64,000 nt of DNA from Trebouxia sp. TZW2008 (Eukaryota; Chlorophyta; Trebouxiophyceae; Trebouxiales; Trebouxiaceae): positions 1-64,000 of the forward strand of contig BDIU01000450.1 in the NCBI GenBank assembly GCA_002118135.1, read 5' to 3'. A program made the translations under genes and the position numbers. Shown piece by piece: positions 10,478-22,500 of this stretch. A model generated the notes under the pieces. It saw only the letters and a program-made list of their open reading frames with translations. It ran no database searches and had not been told where the DNA came from. The stretch's first letter is position 1. Each line of letters opens with the position of its first letter.

Positions 10478-13400
10478 TCACTGCTTTTGAATTACTACAG
10501 CCCCCTCAAGGCCAGCATCTTTGATGGTCGCGCTGTCATCTGTCAGCTGCTTTGGAGGGAAGCCAGCCATCTGAAGAGCGTAGCCCTGCTGCATGTCAGG
10601 TCTTGAGGATCTGATGAAGCGCCTGATGTCTGCTACAGTGTGGGTAAGATTGAATCTGGCTACCATGCGTGAGCCATCTGAGAGGCGCAGCTGAATGGAT
10701 GTTGCAGGTTCAGACTCATTGACGCCAGACCAAGGGGTGGATGCTGATGGTGATGCGCTTGAGGCTGGCTGAGCAGCACTGGCTGAAGAGCTTGAAGGCC
10801 CTGCAGACATCAAATATCACAGCTGACAGGTGCAGCTAAATAACTGTTGCAGGATCAGAGTCACTGACGCCAGACCAAGGGGTGGATACTGATGCTGAAG
10901 CGCTTAAGGCTGGCTGAGAAGCACTGGCTGAAGAGCTTGAAGGCCCTGCAAGAAAGACACACAACAGAAATCACAGCTGACAGGTGCGGCTGAATGTGTA
11001 TCGGAGGTTCAGACTCATTGACGCCAGACCAAGGAATGGATGTTGAAGCTGGATCGCTTGAGGCTGGCTGAGAAGCTCTGGCTGAAGAGCTTGAAGGCCC
11101 TGCAGACATCAAATATTACAGCTAACAGGTGCAGCTGAATAACTATTGCAGGTTCAGAGTCACTGACGCCAGACCAAGGGGTGGACACTGATTGCTGCAG
11201 CGTTTGAGCCTGACTGTGAAGCACTGGTTGTTGAGCTTGCGGCCCTGCAACAGAGGCAGCTGTCAAAAGCCATAGCTGCACATTGATGGTATGGGACAGT
11301 AAGCAACTCATTACTCCACTCAGGTTGTCTTGTAGGTATTACCAATTTGATCAAAGATGTCACTTCCACACCGAGCATCTTGTAAGTTTCTTCAGTGCTG
11401 ACTCACTGCAGCGATTGGAGAAGCTTGCTGCAAAGGATGGTGCTCTGGTGACACGTTCAGTTGCTGAAGGCTACCAGACAATATTGACACAGTGACTGTA
11501 TGGTGATCATCTCATCGACTCTGATCAGTCATCAGTCTGGACAGCTCAGTAAAAGCATGACAACATAGAACTTCATGCTTTCTCCTGTGTAGCTAGCAAG
11601 CTTTTTTCACTCAATTGTTGCAGACTGCTACGTTTACCATTCTTTGTGCTGAGCGTTAAGACCTTGCTCTTTGCACACGCAACCAAGGAGCACATGCACA
11701 AACATCTGACACTGGGTGATGCGCACAGCACAAGCCATGGTTGTCATGGCAAGTCACCATCACACTGCAAAATGACACAAGTGTTGAAGGGCTTGGCGCA
11801 TGAACCGAACAGATGGCAAGGCATAGCTATGAAAGGTAACATGGCAATGCTTGCAGGCACAAGTACAAGCAGTATCTCTTGCCTTGTTGGCAGAAAACAA
11901 CAAAGCTGCTCTCTGCCAAGAAGGCAACAGATACAGCTTGTCCTTCTGCTTGAAGCCAGCCAACCAGAGTACGGCAAGGAAAGAAGGAAGGAAGGAAGGA
12001 CATTGCACCTGCTAATGTTTGTCCACTACCAGAGAACGCTTTGTATTTAGGCTTGGGAGGGGCCTCGTAGGGTTTCTCAGATCTGACTAGATTCACTGAC
12101 ACCTGCTGAGATCTGTTGCCGGGGTCTAGCTCTGCTGGGCACTCCCCCTTGGTGATGCTCTCCATGAAAGGCCGATTGGCTGGGTCTGTAATGTTGCGAG
12201 GCTCACCTGCATTTTCACTGCTGGTTACAGTGTTGTATGTTTAAGACTACTCTGCAAATCTGCTTGTTTGCTTACTGAGCACAGTCTGTTGTCAAAGTTC
12301 CAACATGACAGTAAGATGTCCACACGTGCTACCTATGACCTGAGGGCATTGACTTCATCAGACCTGTTCAATGCTACCTGCAGACCTGAGGGCATTGACA
12401 TCATGTTGTGAAAACAACTTTGGCAAACATCATGGTGACATGCCCTACAGAATGTGATCCACCAAAGATCCAACATGTCAACAGGTTGCAGGTCATACCA
12501 TGTTCCAGTACAAGTCGAAGACCCACCATCATTCACAGTGAAGACGCCTTCATTGTAGAATGTGATTGTGTGAACAATGGGCTGTTGGGAGGCTGCTTGG
12601 GGCTGAGGGGCTGCAGGAGTGGGGTCCCCACCTGTCAGGGTTCTGGCCCGCCCACTGAATGCCCCAGCGCCTGCAGGCATGAGCCACATAATAATGTATG
12701 GATGCCAAGGCTGTTTTCAAGCGTTACACATTCACAATCGCAAAGCAATGTCTTCAGAGAATCCTGTTTCTATCTCTGTGTTCATGTATATGTAGTCCAG
12801 GTGGGTATCGTGTCTGGACAATAGCATTGCATTGACATCTAGCCATGTTTTAGCTTCCAATACAGTAGCTAGACTGCTATACCATAATAAACAGACCAAT
12901 GTCAGCAGATCTGTAAGATTGACAAACTGCTGTACATCTAAAAGGCAAGGTGGAGCACTGATGGCGGGTTGCAAGTACATATATAGACACACTGGCGCTA
13001 CAGACTATGCTCGAGAAAAGGCCCAATGTCCTAGTAATCATGCTTGACACGCATCAGTAACAAGCTAAACGTGCACCTTGCATGCAATGACAAATGTATG
13101 AAAGCCAGCTGAGTGTATTTAGGCCAAGGCCGCACAACTCTGAATGATACGAATGCATGTCGAAATGAACCTCTCGAGGCTGAATGCAATGCCACGCACA
13201 ACAATGCGTCATTGCTGCGTGCACAAAGCATCACACGAGCTGAACCTGCATCATGCAGCGGCCAAGTCCCATGCATAAAGACACATACCTGAACTGCTTG
13301 GTTGCTGCAGGTCTGCAATACTGCCTTCTGTGGCACCAAGTGCTCTGGCCCTCTCAAATATGCTGTTTACCTTTGGACCGCCATCCTGTACAACCCCACA

Positions 13401-14050
13401 TGAACAGCTAAGCACAAGCTGCCTGCATTACTGATCTGATGATGATACAGAGTTAATAAAAGGGCAGCGTACCTTGTTCTTTGGAGCTCCCTTCACGACT
13501 TGCCCACTGCACAACAAAAATTTTCAAGTCATCATTGTTCACATGGACTGAGACCACAGCACATCTGCGTGAGTACACATATAGCATACCTCTTTTCACC
13601 TCCTGCGTAGTATTCATTGCCTTCATCACCTTCTGAGTCTTCGTCTGTGTCCTTGGCAACATCAGCTAGACTGCGGACACCACCAGCAGGCCTCTTTGCT
13701 TTGCCTGCACGATCATGCAGTATCAGACAAACGCATTTGAAGTGTATTTGGCAAACCCCCAGGTGCAGACCTGGAAGCTGATCAACAGAAGTACCTGTGT
13801 TAGGCTTGTTGCCGGAGGGTGCGATTGCTGCTGCCGCAGTGGACTGTGGTGTAATGGCTGTTGGAGCAGCAGCCTGCTGGTGAGCAGCAGGTGCAGGGAC
13901 CTCTTCTTCTTGCTGTGCTTGTCCACCAGAAGTGAAGTACTGATCTATAGCTGCGGCGACGTCGCCGTTAGAGCTTTCCAGGAAAAACTGAGCAGCGTCA
14001 GGAGTAGCTCCGGTCACACTTACAAACTGACTCAGAGCTTCTGAATCCAT
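10478..14050 (-). CDS. p47/PUX-type UBX protein, Cdc48/p97 cofactor
   Basis: Seven exons read 14050-13795, 13704-13590, 13506-13473, 13385-13289, 12670-12527, 12206-12009 and 10800-10478; the frame closes at 388 residues, close to p47/NSFL1C. Domain order is typical. An N-terminal UBA-like domain ([18 protein letters not shown]) should bind ubiquitin. An acidic linker follows. The SEP domain ([16 protein letters not shown]... [15 protein letters not shown]) is split between exons 5 and 6. A C-terminal UBX domain ([17 protein letters not shown]... [15 protein letters not shown]) should dock on the p97/Cdc48 N domain; FPP stands at the usual FPR/FPN loop. In the family this adaptor guides Cdc48 to ubiquitinated or membrane-fusion substrates. 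A further in-frame ATG at 14092 could add 14 residues, but 14050 starts at the conserved UBA boundary. Intron 6 carries three decayed copies of the UBX exon start. Confidence 0.9.
10850..11244 (-). repeat. three echoes of the UBX exon 5' part
   Basis: The real exon 7 begins at 10800. Three upstream copies of its acceptor and first ~100 bases begin at about 10945, 11099 and 11244, a period of 145 to 154 bases. Each keeps the Ser/Ala-rich start and the block STPWSGV(N/S)(E/D)SEP, then ends in divergent sequence where the real exon continues into the UBX fold. The first echo stays in frame for about 37 residues before a TAG. Every echo keeps an AG acceptor. Confidence 0.92.
11976..12000. repeat. 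(GGAA)n microsatellite
   Basis: A short GGAA/GAAG run lies just inside p47 intron 6, about ten bases past the exon 6 donor. On the sense strand it is a CCTT pyrimidine run. Confidence 0.8.
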
Positions 14051-14405
14051 GTCGCTGTGATGTGCTGGCACAGCTGCATAGGCAGGATGCATTCGAGACC
14101 TTTCATACTCGCTCTGGGACTCAATTGTCCCCGGCTACTGCGAAGAAGAAGATCTTTTGCATCCTTTGTCCGAAAACTGCACTGCTTGAGTGCAGCTGAC
14201 ATCGAGTCATTGTCTTGCCATCATAACCGGGTGAAAAAGTAAGAAGCAGCTAGTGGATTGTTTTCAACATCAGCTTTGGCACCGATTTACCACAAATAGG
14301 CTTCTTTTGTCGTGCATCCTATTCAGCATTTGCACACACTGCATCCCACCCAGCTTAACAACAGCTAAACCAAGACTCAACCAGAGGCTGCACGATGATG
14401 TGTGA

Positions 14406-16164
14406 TCATGACCTATCTAGAAGATACTCTGAACAGTGTGATTCTGCAGAAGGTTCCACCAAACTGGCCAAGCTGGCTCTGGCAAATCTGCAGCTGTCTT
14501 CGTGCTGCTGGACATTGCTGCATTGCCGTGCTGTCTGCTTTAGGGTTGCTGCTGCTTCACCCTTTTGCAGGACATATAAATGAAACACAAGCTTGTTTTT
14601 GGGCAGCTCCAGGTGCTCGACCAGATGCCAGGCAAGTCCAGGATCTGTCAAAAGTTGCAGTCTGTCTTCAGGCCCACTGTGAGACACGCACACAAACCTG
14701 CAGACAGAGACGTCCCAACGTCACAAACCTGCGTGCTCTGTTCACACGTGTTCTGGTGCACTCTCAGTCATCCACGTAGACAAGGCGCAGAGAAAACAAT
14801 TTGCAAATCAGCATTATGGCATTTTGTTTGATGACCAGATGATATCAACTTGCAACTGTGATAGATGCTTGACAATGGTGCAGAAGGGTTCACTCTCTTT
14901 GCGCTGCACTGCTCAAGCAGCATTTGCATAAAATCACACAAAAGCTTTTTGGAATCTGTTCTGAATTGTGGCATTTTACGAAATTGGCAGTATTGCGCAC
15001 TACATCTATAATGCTGTGACTCACTTGCCGCCATGCTTCAGCACCCGGAGGGCTTCCTTCAGCATATTTGTGACTTGCTCGTCCCAGTCATCACAATTCA
15101 TCAAGCTATCCAGGGTAGCCTTATCCACCACAGCATCAAATGCAGCATCCTGCGCTGCAGCTAGCAAGGAAGCTGTGAAAGCAAGTTTGTCAATAACCAA
15201 TGCGTGCAAAATAGAATTCAAGAACCAGACTGAAAGCAATCTAGTGAGAAGCAAAAGTGGTACAGGTCATTTCCGCAGGGAAGACCCATGGTTGAACCAC
15301 ATGTGCAACGCTTGTTTGCAAGCTGTCAACAGAGCAACATCTGGCAATACATGACACCAACAATTTAATTGACGGCAATATGGCTTGGTGAAGGTGACAT
15401 ATATAGCTTGCCTTGCTATGCATCTGTTCATGTGTATCTTTGCAACACGTCAATGACAGGACCGGCAGACATAGTCACGGTGACCACTGAGATTTGGCAC
15501 TGATGCAGTACGTGGTGGATGCAGAACTGCAGCATCATAGCACCTGAAGCTCCAATGCAGTCACGTCCATGACCTGGTACTTGACAGCTTTGCGTCCTTG
15601 TTGATCTAGTCTAGCGGCCATCGTCTGCATACAAACACTTTCCATATGGTCACCAACCCACCTGAGGTCAGCCTTTGATTGGCATGCAGGGGATTCGGCA
15701 GCAAGTAACTACAAACACAGCAATTGATTGGAAATCATGAAAGTTTGCTGCCAGGGTCCTACATAAATGCAGGTCTGGGAGAAGTCCACTGCCAGTAAGG
15801 ACTGATAACCAGTAGCAGCCATTTCTTCTGCAAGCAAGGACAGCCCACAACCTACACATGCGAGGATTGCATGGTTGGCACTTTGTACTTGCAAGTGCAG
15901 GTGCAGCCACGTGGCCAACATGCAGCAACCTGGGAGCAAAATTTTGCTGGTGTGATCAATATGTTTTTGCAGGACCTGTTGCCAAGCAGGATACAGCAAG
16001 TACCTGCAGGTTTAAGTGAGTGATCAGTGAACCTTCAGCCCTTTCGAAGGACGACGATTGCAAGCATGTGCGCACCATTCGTTTGAGAGAACGCCTTTCT
16101 GCTTTGACTCACCAACATTGCCCTCTTCGTACCTACTTTCCCAATACTGCAGATCACCATACAT
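14406..16164 (-). CDS. class I SAM-dependent methyltransferase (METTL13/EFM-like)
   Basis: Six exons read 16164-16076, 16003-15930, 15851-15763, 15624-15544, 15149-15025 and 14697-14406, giving 249 residues in frame. The protein opens with MYGDLQYWESRYEEG and NEWYLLYPAW, the entry motif of the METTL13/eEF1A-lysine methyltransferase group. Motif I for SAM binding is LLPGCGLSLLAEEM, and the acidic end of strand 2 is LLAVDFS. MDVTALEL, then FDAVVDKATLDSLM (the post-I/motif II region) and ALRVLKHGGK follow. The C terminus has HLYVLQKG, the last strand of the fold. Related proteins methylate lysines or the N terminus of elongation factors; the actual substrate here is inference. Two acceptors, of exon 3 and of the last exon, were chosen by phase. 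The gene contains no exon echoes. Confidence 0.82.
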
Positions 16165-16523
16165 CAAACCTAGTTGTGTGGCGACCTGGGGCTTAAGCTG
16201 CCTGTCAAGCAAGCAAGGGGCATCTCTTCCCGAAGTTGTAATGTAGCATGTCAGACGTGCGTCCTGATCCGCTCTGAGGTCACAATAATTGCAAGGTCAA
16301 CCCAGTTGCAGCAGCTCTAGCGCAGCTTCAAGGGATTCTGGCAACTTCAGACAGTGAGTCAGTGATCACTGCTATCAGCACTGCCTGTTTCTCAGCATGA
16401 AAGCAGCGACAGGACTGCGTTGCACTGTGTTGACATGTTGCAACGAAGGTAACATGAATTGCCCGTGAGTTGTTGTCCAGTGTCCGGCGGGACCGCCGGA
16501 AGGGAGCCAGGAATTTGGCAGTC
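16165..16523. promoter_or_regulatory. shared divergent promoter, methyltransferase / TAF1
   Basis: Only 359 bases separate the two start codons, which point away from each other. The interval contains an inverted CCGGCGGGACCGCCGG at about 16485, close to the TAF1 start. I see no TATA box at a clear position. Coregulation of the two genes is possible but not shown. Confidence 0.55.
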
Positions 16524-19500
16524 ATGGCTGATGAAGATCTTATGGACAGCTCGGACGAGGAGGAGGAGGAGGGCCAGGGGTTCAATCTGTCCAGCTTTTT
16601 GTGGGGCAACGTTGACACTCATGGTCAGCTGGAGGAGGACTACATGGACGAGGTGTGGGCCTGTTCAGCATGCTGTTGCACTTGTAAAACGCTGCACCTG
16701 CACAGCTTGAGCCACAACAACAAGCCGTTGCCGCGCAGGATGCCAAGGAGAACTTGGCAGGCCTTCAGGACGCACAAGGAGGCTTAGACATAAGCGTGAG
16801 TGCTGCCGCACCTATCTTGAGCATATCCAAAACAGTTCCAAAGGCTCTAAAATGCATGAACATCATCTGTCTTGCTTCATGCAGAGCATCACAGAGGGTG
16901 GTGCCTCAACCAGTGCTCCTGCTCCCAAAGCAGCCCCTCCTAAAAAGGGTCCACCAGGCGCTGACACAGTTGGAGAGTCCGACATCTCAGATGACGAGGA
17001 TTGGACGTCACAGACGGCAGAAGCTGTCCCCAGCACGTCAACAGCAGCTGCTGCACCTGCACCGCCTGCACCTGCAGCCCCAGTTGCAGCCCCTGAAGCT
17101 GCAAGCTTTGCTCCCGCTAAGGTTGCTAACGCCAGTCAGCCAGCCTTTCAGGATGAAGATGACTATGATGCTGATGACACCACAGCAGAAGCTGCAGCAT
17201 CAGATGCCAACCAACCCACAGCTGTGTCAGCAAGCACATCAGGCATGCAGAATGCTGCTACTGTGCCACTGCCAGTTGTCTCCCAACCAATAGCATCCAC
17301 AGCAGGCTCAAGCTTGTATCCTCCTGCTGCTGTATCAAGCAGTGCAGCACAAGCCATGCCAAGTAGTGCTGCTGGTCTGGGCAGTTCAACTGCTGCAGCA
17401 GTCAATGCTGTGCCAGCAGCAGCCCCAGGCTTGTCCCTTCCAACCCCTACTGTAGGGGCGTTTTCAACAACAGAGCGCCAGACAGGAGGCTCACTGACCA
17501 CAGGGCATTACTCAGCCCAGGGTCAGGGTGTTGCAGCCCCAGTGCCTGCCTCTCAGAGGTCCGTCAATTTGCAGAAGCAGGTAGCCAGCGCCGCTATGAC
17601 CCTTCGCTGCCATGGCTTGAACATTACTGTGACTATGGGTCACCAGTTCGATGATGGTCACAGCGAGTGTTTCCACAAGCACATGCACCACAAGAGCATC
17701 ATGACCATAGATGCTGCTGAGAAAGCTATTGCAATGCAACCATCCGGCAATTAGTTTACTCTTGTCGTGTCAGGTTTTGCAGACTGACACCCCTGGACTT
17801 GCTTGCTTTTGCTATGCACGTGCACTGGCTGCTTCAAGGCTTGCATGCACTGCGCTATAGCAGACGGTCTCGATGATGTTGCGCTTGCTTGCTTGTGCTA
17901 CACACTTACGTTGCCTGCTTGAGGACTTATATGCTCTGCATTGTAGCAGAAGACCCTGATGGGTATCATGCTCTTCTTTGTTGTGCATTACATTTCCATT
18001 GTCTTCCCAGGTGGAAGCAGCACAGGCAGCCGGTGTCCAATTCCCTGTCGTCTTCTCCAGTGATGGTCGCCCTATGCTGGCCATACACTCCCTCCCTCAG
18101 ATGTCCAGAGGCTCTCATACAGCAGCTACAGCTGCTGTTGCCGCTGCCGAAGCAGCTCAAGCAGAAGCTCAAACAGCAGCTGCCAAGGCACGAGTGCGCG
18201 CTGAACGGCTGACCGCTTGGCAGGCTCAGTCAGCAGCTGCTGCCTCAACTGCTGCAGCGGCTGCAGCCTCAGCTACAGCACCAGCTTATGCAGCAGCAAC
18301 TGTCCGAGAAGGAGAAGATGATGAAGAGGGCTTTCTGCATGCCACAGCTGTGGGCAGGTTGCCTGATCATTTGGTCCGATCAGAGAGCCAAGAGTCAGAC
18401 TCTGATGTGATAAGTGAGGCACAGGGTGAAGCGGATCAGCAGATGGCTGAGTCATCTGGCAGAAACCAGCAAGCTTCCAAGCATGACCAGCACACCTTTC
18501 ACAAACCTTGGTATGCTGCAAACCAACTTTGGAGGAACAGCCTGTTCCTTCAGTATGTCTGCGTTTGCTGATCAGGACATTCAGAATGCACAGAGGGGTT
18601 TGCTCTTGATGCAATATGCAGCAGGTCTCGCCAATCTCTGAATGATGCCTCTACCCATGGGGACAGAAAGCACATGCATTGCTGTATGTGCTGAACTCAG
18701 ACCAAAGAGTTGGGACAAGCAGTGACCTGACAACTGGCTGCAGTGTATGGCACTCTGGCTTGTGCTATGACTATGCAGTACTGCAATCAGCTGTCTTTAC
18801 TAGACGCTTGGTGAGCTGGCCAGATATATTCAGCCTGAGTTTCACTGGCTCAGACCATGTGCCTGTCACAGGCTGAAGAGACAAAAGGGCTTCAAACCAG
18901 TGCTGTCAGGTCTGGCCCTGAGTCAAGACCCAACCGGAACCACAGAACTCATCCCCATCCCAGAAGCAGATCTCGAATCTGCCCATGTGATCCAGTGGGA
19001 GCAGGACATCACATGGGCTGATCCCGATGATCTTGACGACTCAACCCAAGTTGGTGCTCAGTTAAGAGGCAATGCTCAGAATGGCGCAGCTGCAGCAGCA
19101 GATGAAAGTAAATGGGACGATTTGGACGCAGTGTTGGACATGGCACTGGACTCACCCAAGTCGAACAGAACCCAGCAGCAATTGCCGATGCCGCTGTTGG
19201 AACCTTTACCTTCACGTCCCAAGAGAGGTATGTTGCAGTAGCTAATCATACTCATGTCACACACTGCCTGTGCTCTCACGTGGGTCTTGCAAAACGTGAC
19301 AGCAGTTGCCAATGCCGCTGTTGGAATCGTTACCCTTGCGTCCCAAGAAAGACGTTGTGCAACTGCTGACTAGGGTTTGTTTCACATGCTGCTTCTGCTG
19401 TCTGCCATATTTGCAAAACAGAGATGATCTGTCATGATCTGCAGCTGCAAACATGCCCAGTGCTGCAATGCCTTGCTCAAGCCATGACCCAGATCAGCAA

Positions 19501-22500
19501 TGCTTCATAGACTGAACAAGGCATTGCAGAACTGTGCATGACCGCAGCTGCGGATCATGACAGACATCTCTGGAAGAATGTGCAAGCAGCATCACATTTT
19601 GCTGGGCATGCTGTCATGATTTGCCATGGTCTGATCAACAATCAGTCTCGGTCAAGTCATGATGGGTGCCGCTCTATTGATTGGTAGGTAAATCTGCAGT
19701 GAAGCCTTTGGGCGCCCTGATACATTTTCAACAGTTGAACATCAATCGTCCTTATTGTCATGCTCAGAACAAGCCAGCCTGGCAAGATAGGACTTGGGCC
19801 ACACATACCTAGCACATGTGCTGGAACAATCAAGGCAGTCTCACCAACAGAAACCTGATAGGTGCACTGCAAGGGTTTGTGCGTCCACAGGCCAAGCTGT
19901 AGTGCAGAACTAGACTGAGGCATACCTGTCACCTACCTCCCTCATGTTTGCATGGGCACAGGTGTCAAATCAATCAGTCATCAAGGTTTCGTGTCTACAG
20001 GCCAAGCTGTAGTGCAGCAGCCAAGCGCCCTCCATCCCCAGATGCTCCGCCTAGATCAAATGCAAATTGATGACCAGCAGCAGTCAGCAGAGGCACCAGG
20101 CCCTGCTGCTGCTGCTGCTGCTGATCATCAACAGGCAGCCCCTGAAAGCCAAAAGGCAGCCTCAAAGGGCCGAAAGGCAAAGCTAGTTCCTTTCAGCTCC
20201 CAGCTGAAGGCGGACGATTGGCTGTTAGAGACAGAATGGGGGGGCAATGATGGGGCTGGTCACAAGGGCCCTGCTGCTCTGCTGTTGGACCTCAATGATG
20301 CTCAGCTGAACTTTGAGGTGCTGAGGGGCACAGCGGTTGAGGACTTTGCCAATGCTGCAGCCACCATTCTGCCTGCACTGCCTAAGGTACCGCTCCCTCC
20401 CGTCTGTCTTCTGAATGGGCTTGTGCATTGCTTGCTGTGAGTGCTGCTGCCTTCACTTTGTCTGCTTGGCCCAAATTTATGCTGTCTGCCCATGCAACTT
20501 CATCATCACCCTCTGTCAGATCAAAGGCCTTTCTCAGAGTCAACACTTAGTTGGCTTATCGTGCTTTGCATTGTAATACAGTGTCAGCCCAGGCTTGCAA
20601 ACAAAACTAGCTAGCATGCAGTCATATACTTGCAGAGCATGATGACTGAGACACTTCCCTGGGGCGGTCTCTGTGACGTAGGCTTGCTCAAAACTTCACA
20701 GTACAAGTTGTCTGTCTGTGTGTTAGTAGACAAGCATGCCGTCAAGGCAAGCTCACCTGCTGTGCAGTGACTGTTCAGATGAGCAGATTCAGCAAATCTG
20801 CATTTAAGCTTCTCAATGATTGCCTTACTGGTATTTTGCACTTGCCTTCTGCACACAAGCTAAGTCCTGCAGTCAGACATTGCCAAGCCTTTCTCATGCA
20901 CCTGCCGCCTCAAAGTACATAGCACAGTTCAAGCCAAGGCAACCCAAGTCTCATTGCAAAGTCAATTGTCCTCACTCACTTCACCTGTGCAGGTGCATCC
21001 AAATATGGTTTGCCCACTTGTGCACTCATCTGCTGGAGCAATCATGGCACGCTTCAATATTTCCAAGGATGCCATTCACTTCCCAGCAGGCACTCGCAAA
21101 GGCGAGAAAGTGGGCGGCGCGTCTTGCCTGCACTGAATCCAGGCTTCAAACATGAGCACCCTGCCCTTGAGCTTGCCAACCAGGAGTGAGACCTTTCACT
21201 GTGTGCAGGTGCATCCAGACATGGTCCGGCCCATTGTACACTCATCTGCTGGAGCAATCATGGCACGCTTCAACATCTCCAAGGACGCCATTTACGTCCC
21301 AGCGGGCACCCGCAAAGGCGAGAAAATGGGCGGCGTGTCTCGCCTGCACTCAATCCAGGCTTCCAACATGAGCACCCTGCCTCTAAGTCTGCCGACCAGG
21401 AGTGAGATGTTTCACAGGCCTCAGGGCTTGTGGAATCCTCTTGTCAGCAAAAAGCTGCACCTGAAGAATCAAGGCATGCTGCAGAGTAAGCGCACTAAGC
21501 TATGCTTGGCTATGCTGTGCTAGGCTGTGCTGTGCTGTGCAGTTGGGGCTTTTTGCCATGCTCTGCTCTGCTCCGCTCTGTGCATACGTGCATGTGGTTG
21601 TTCCGCTTGCCGGCTAGGGAGCTACTTTTGCTTCTAAGCTGATAAAGCTTTGAGCTTGTGATCAAATTTGTTATCATACTGTACTGAACCCTCCTTGCCA
21701 ATAACATTTCTTAAAAACCAAATGTGCTCAAGCAGAATACACAGCCTATACATTGCCAAAGTGATCTTTGCAAACGTGCTGACAGCAGATCATGCTTGCT
21801 CTACTCTGTACAATGCAGTTTGACTCGAAACTTGCTCAGCTTGATGCCAGCATTGCTTCTGCAATCATTAGACCTTGCAAATGCTAACAGGGCATGCAGC
21901 TCATGCCTTCTACCATGTATTCTTGCATGTTTGCATTCATCGTTGCACATGATGAAAGGCATGTTTGTGCATTCCCGTCAGCATGCTGGTACACATCAGG
22001 AAGCTTGCACCCCAGATGGTAGTGATGCATTATGCTGTCATCATGCATACCTTGGGCATTTCACCAGCCTCGTTCATGAAATGCTTGCCAAAAGCAGCAG
22101 CTTGTTGGGTCACAGCCCTGGTGTGTGGTAAGCGTTGGGGTTCATGACTTTGAAAAGTTGTCTCGAGTTGCCTGCCAAGGAGGACGTTGGCCCCTGGATA
22201 TCTGTTGACATGATCACAGATTTCTACAAGCCTGACATCCCATGGTGCAGTTGACAAGATGCTAGTGGTGTTTACCCAGAGTGACACAGCGGGGATGTCA
22301 GCCAAGTTTGAGTCATATGCATTGCCCCCCATTGACAAGAGTAATAGCCCCTGGGCGCCCTTCCTTCACAAACCCCCCCCCCTCTCCCTTCTTTTGCATC
22401 CATCTAACTCCAGTGCCTGTCTCTGATGGCATGGTGAACAACATCTTGCAAGCCTGACTGTTCATCATTCAGTAGACAAGATGCTGGTCAAGATCAGCAG

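Noticed and set aside
16112..16164. Early GTGAGT donor at 16112 in the methyltransferase first exon
   Set aside because: Using it breaks phase with WYLLYPAW; reading on to the GTGCGC donor at 16075 restores the family motif NEWYLLYP.
20993..21208. Counting the first exon 7 copy as a real TAF1 exon
   Set aside because: It contains an in-frame TGA and would duplicate a conserved core segment; TAF1 phase is complete from 20386 to 21209.
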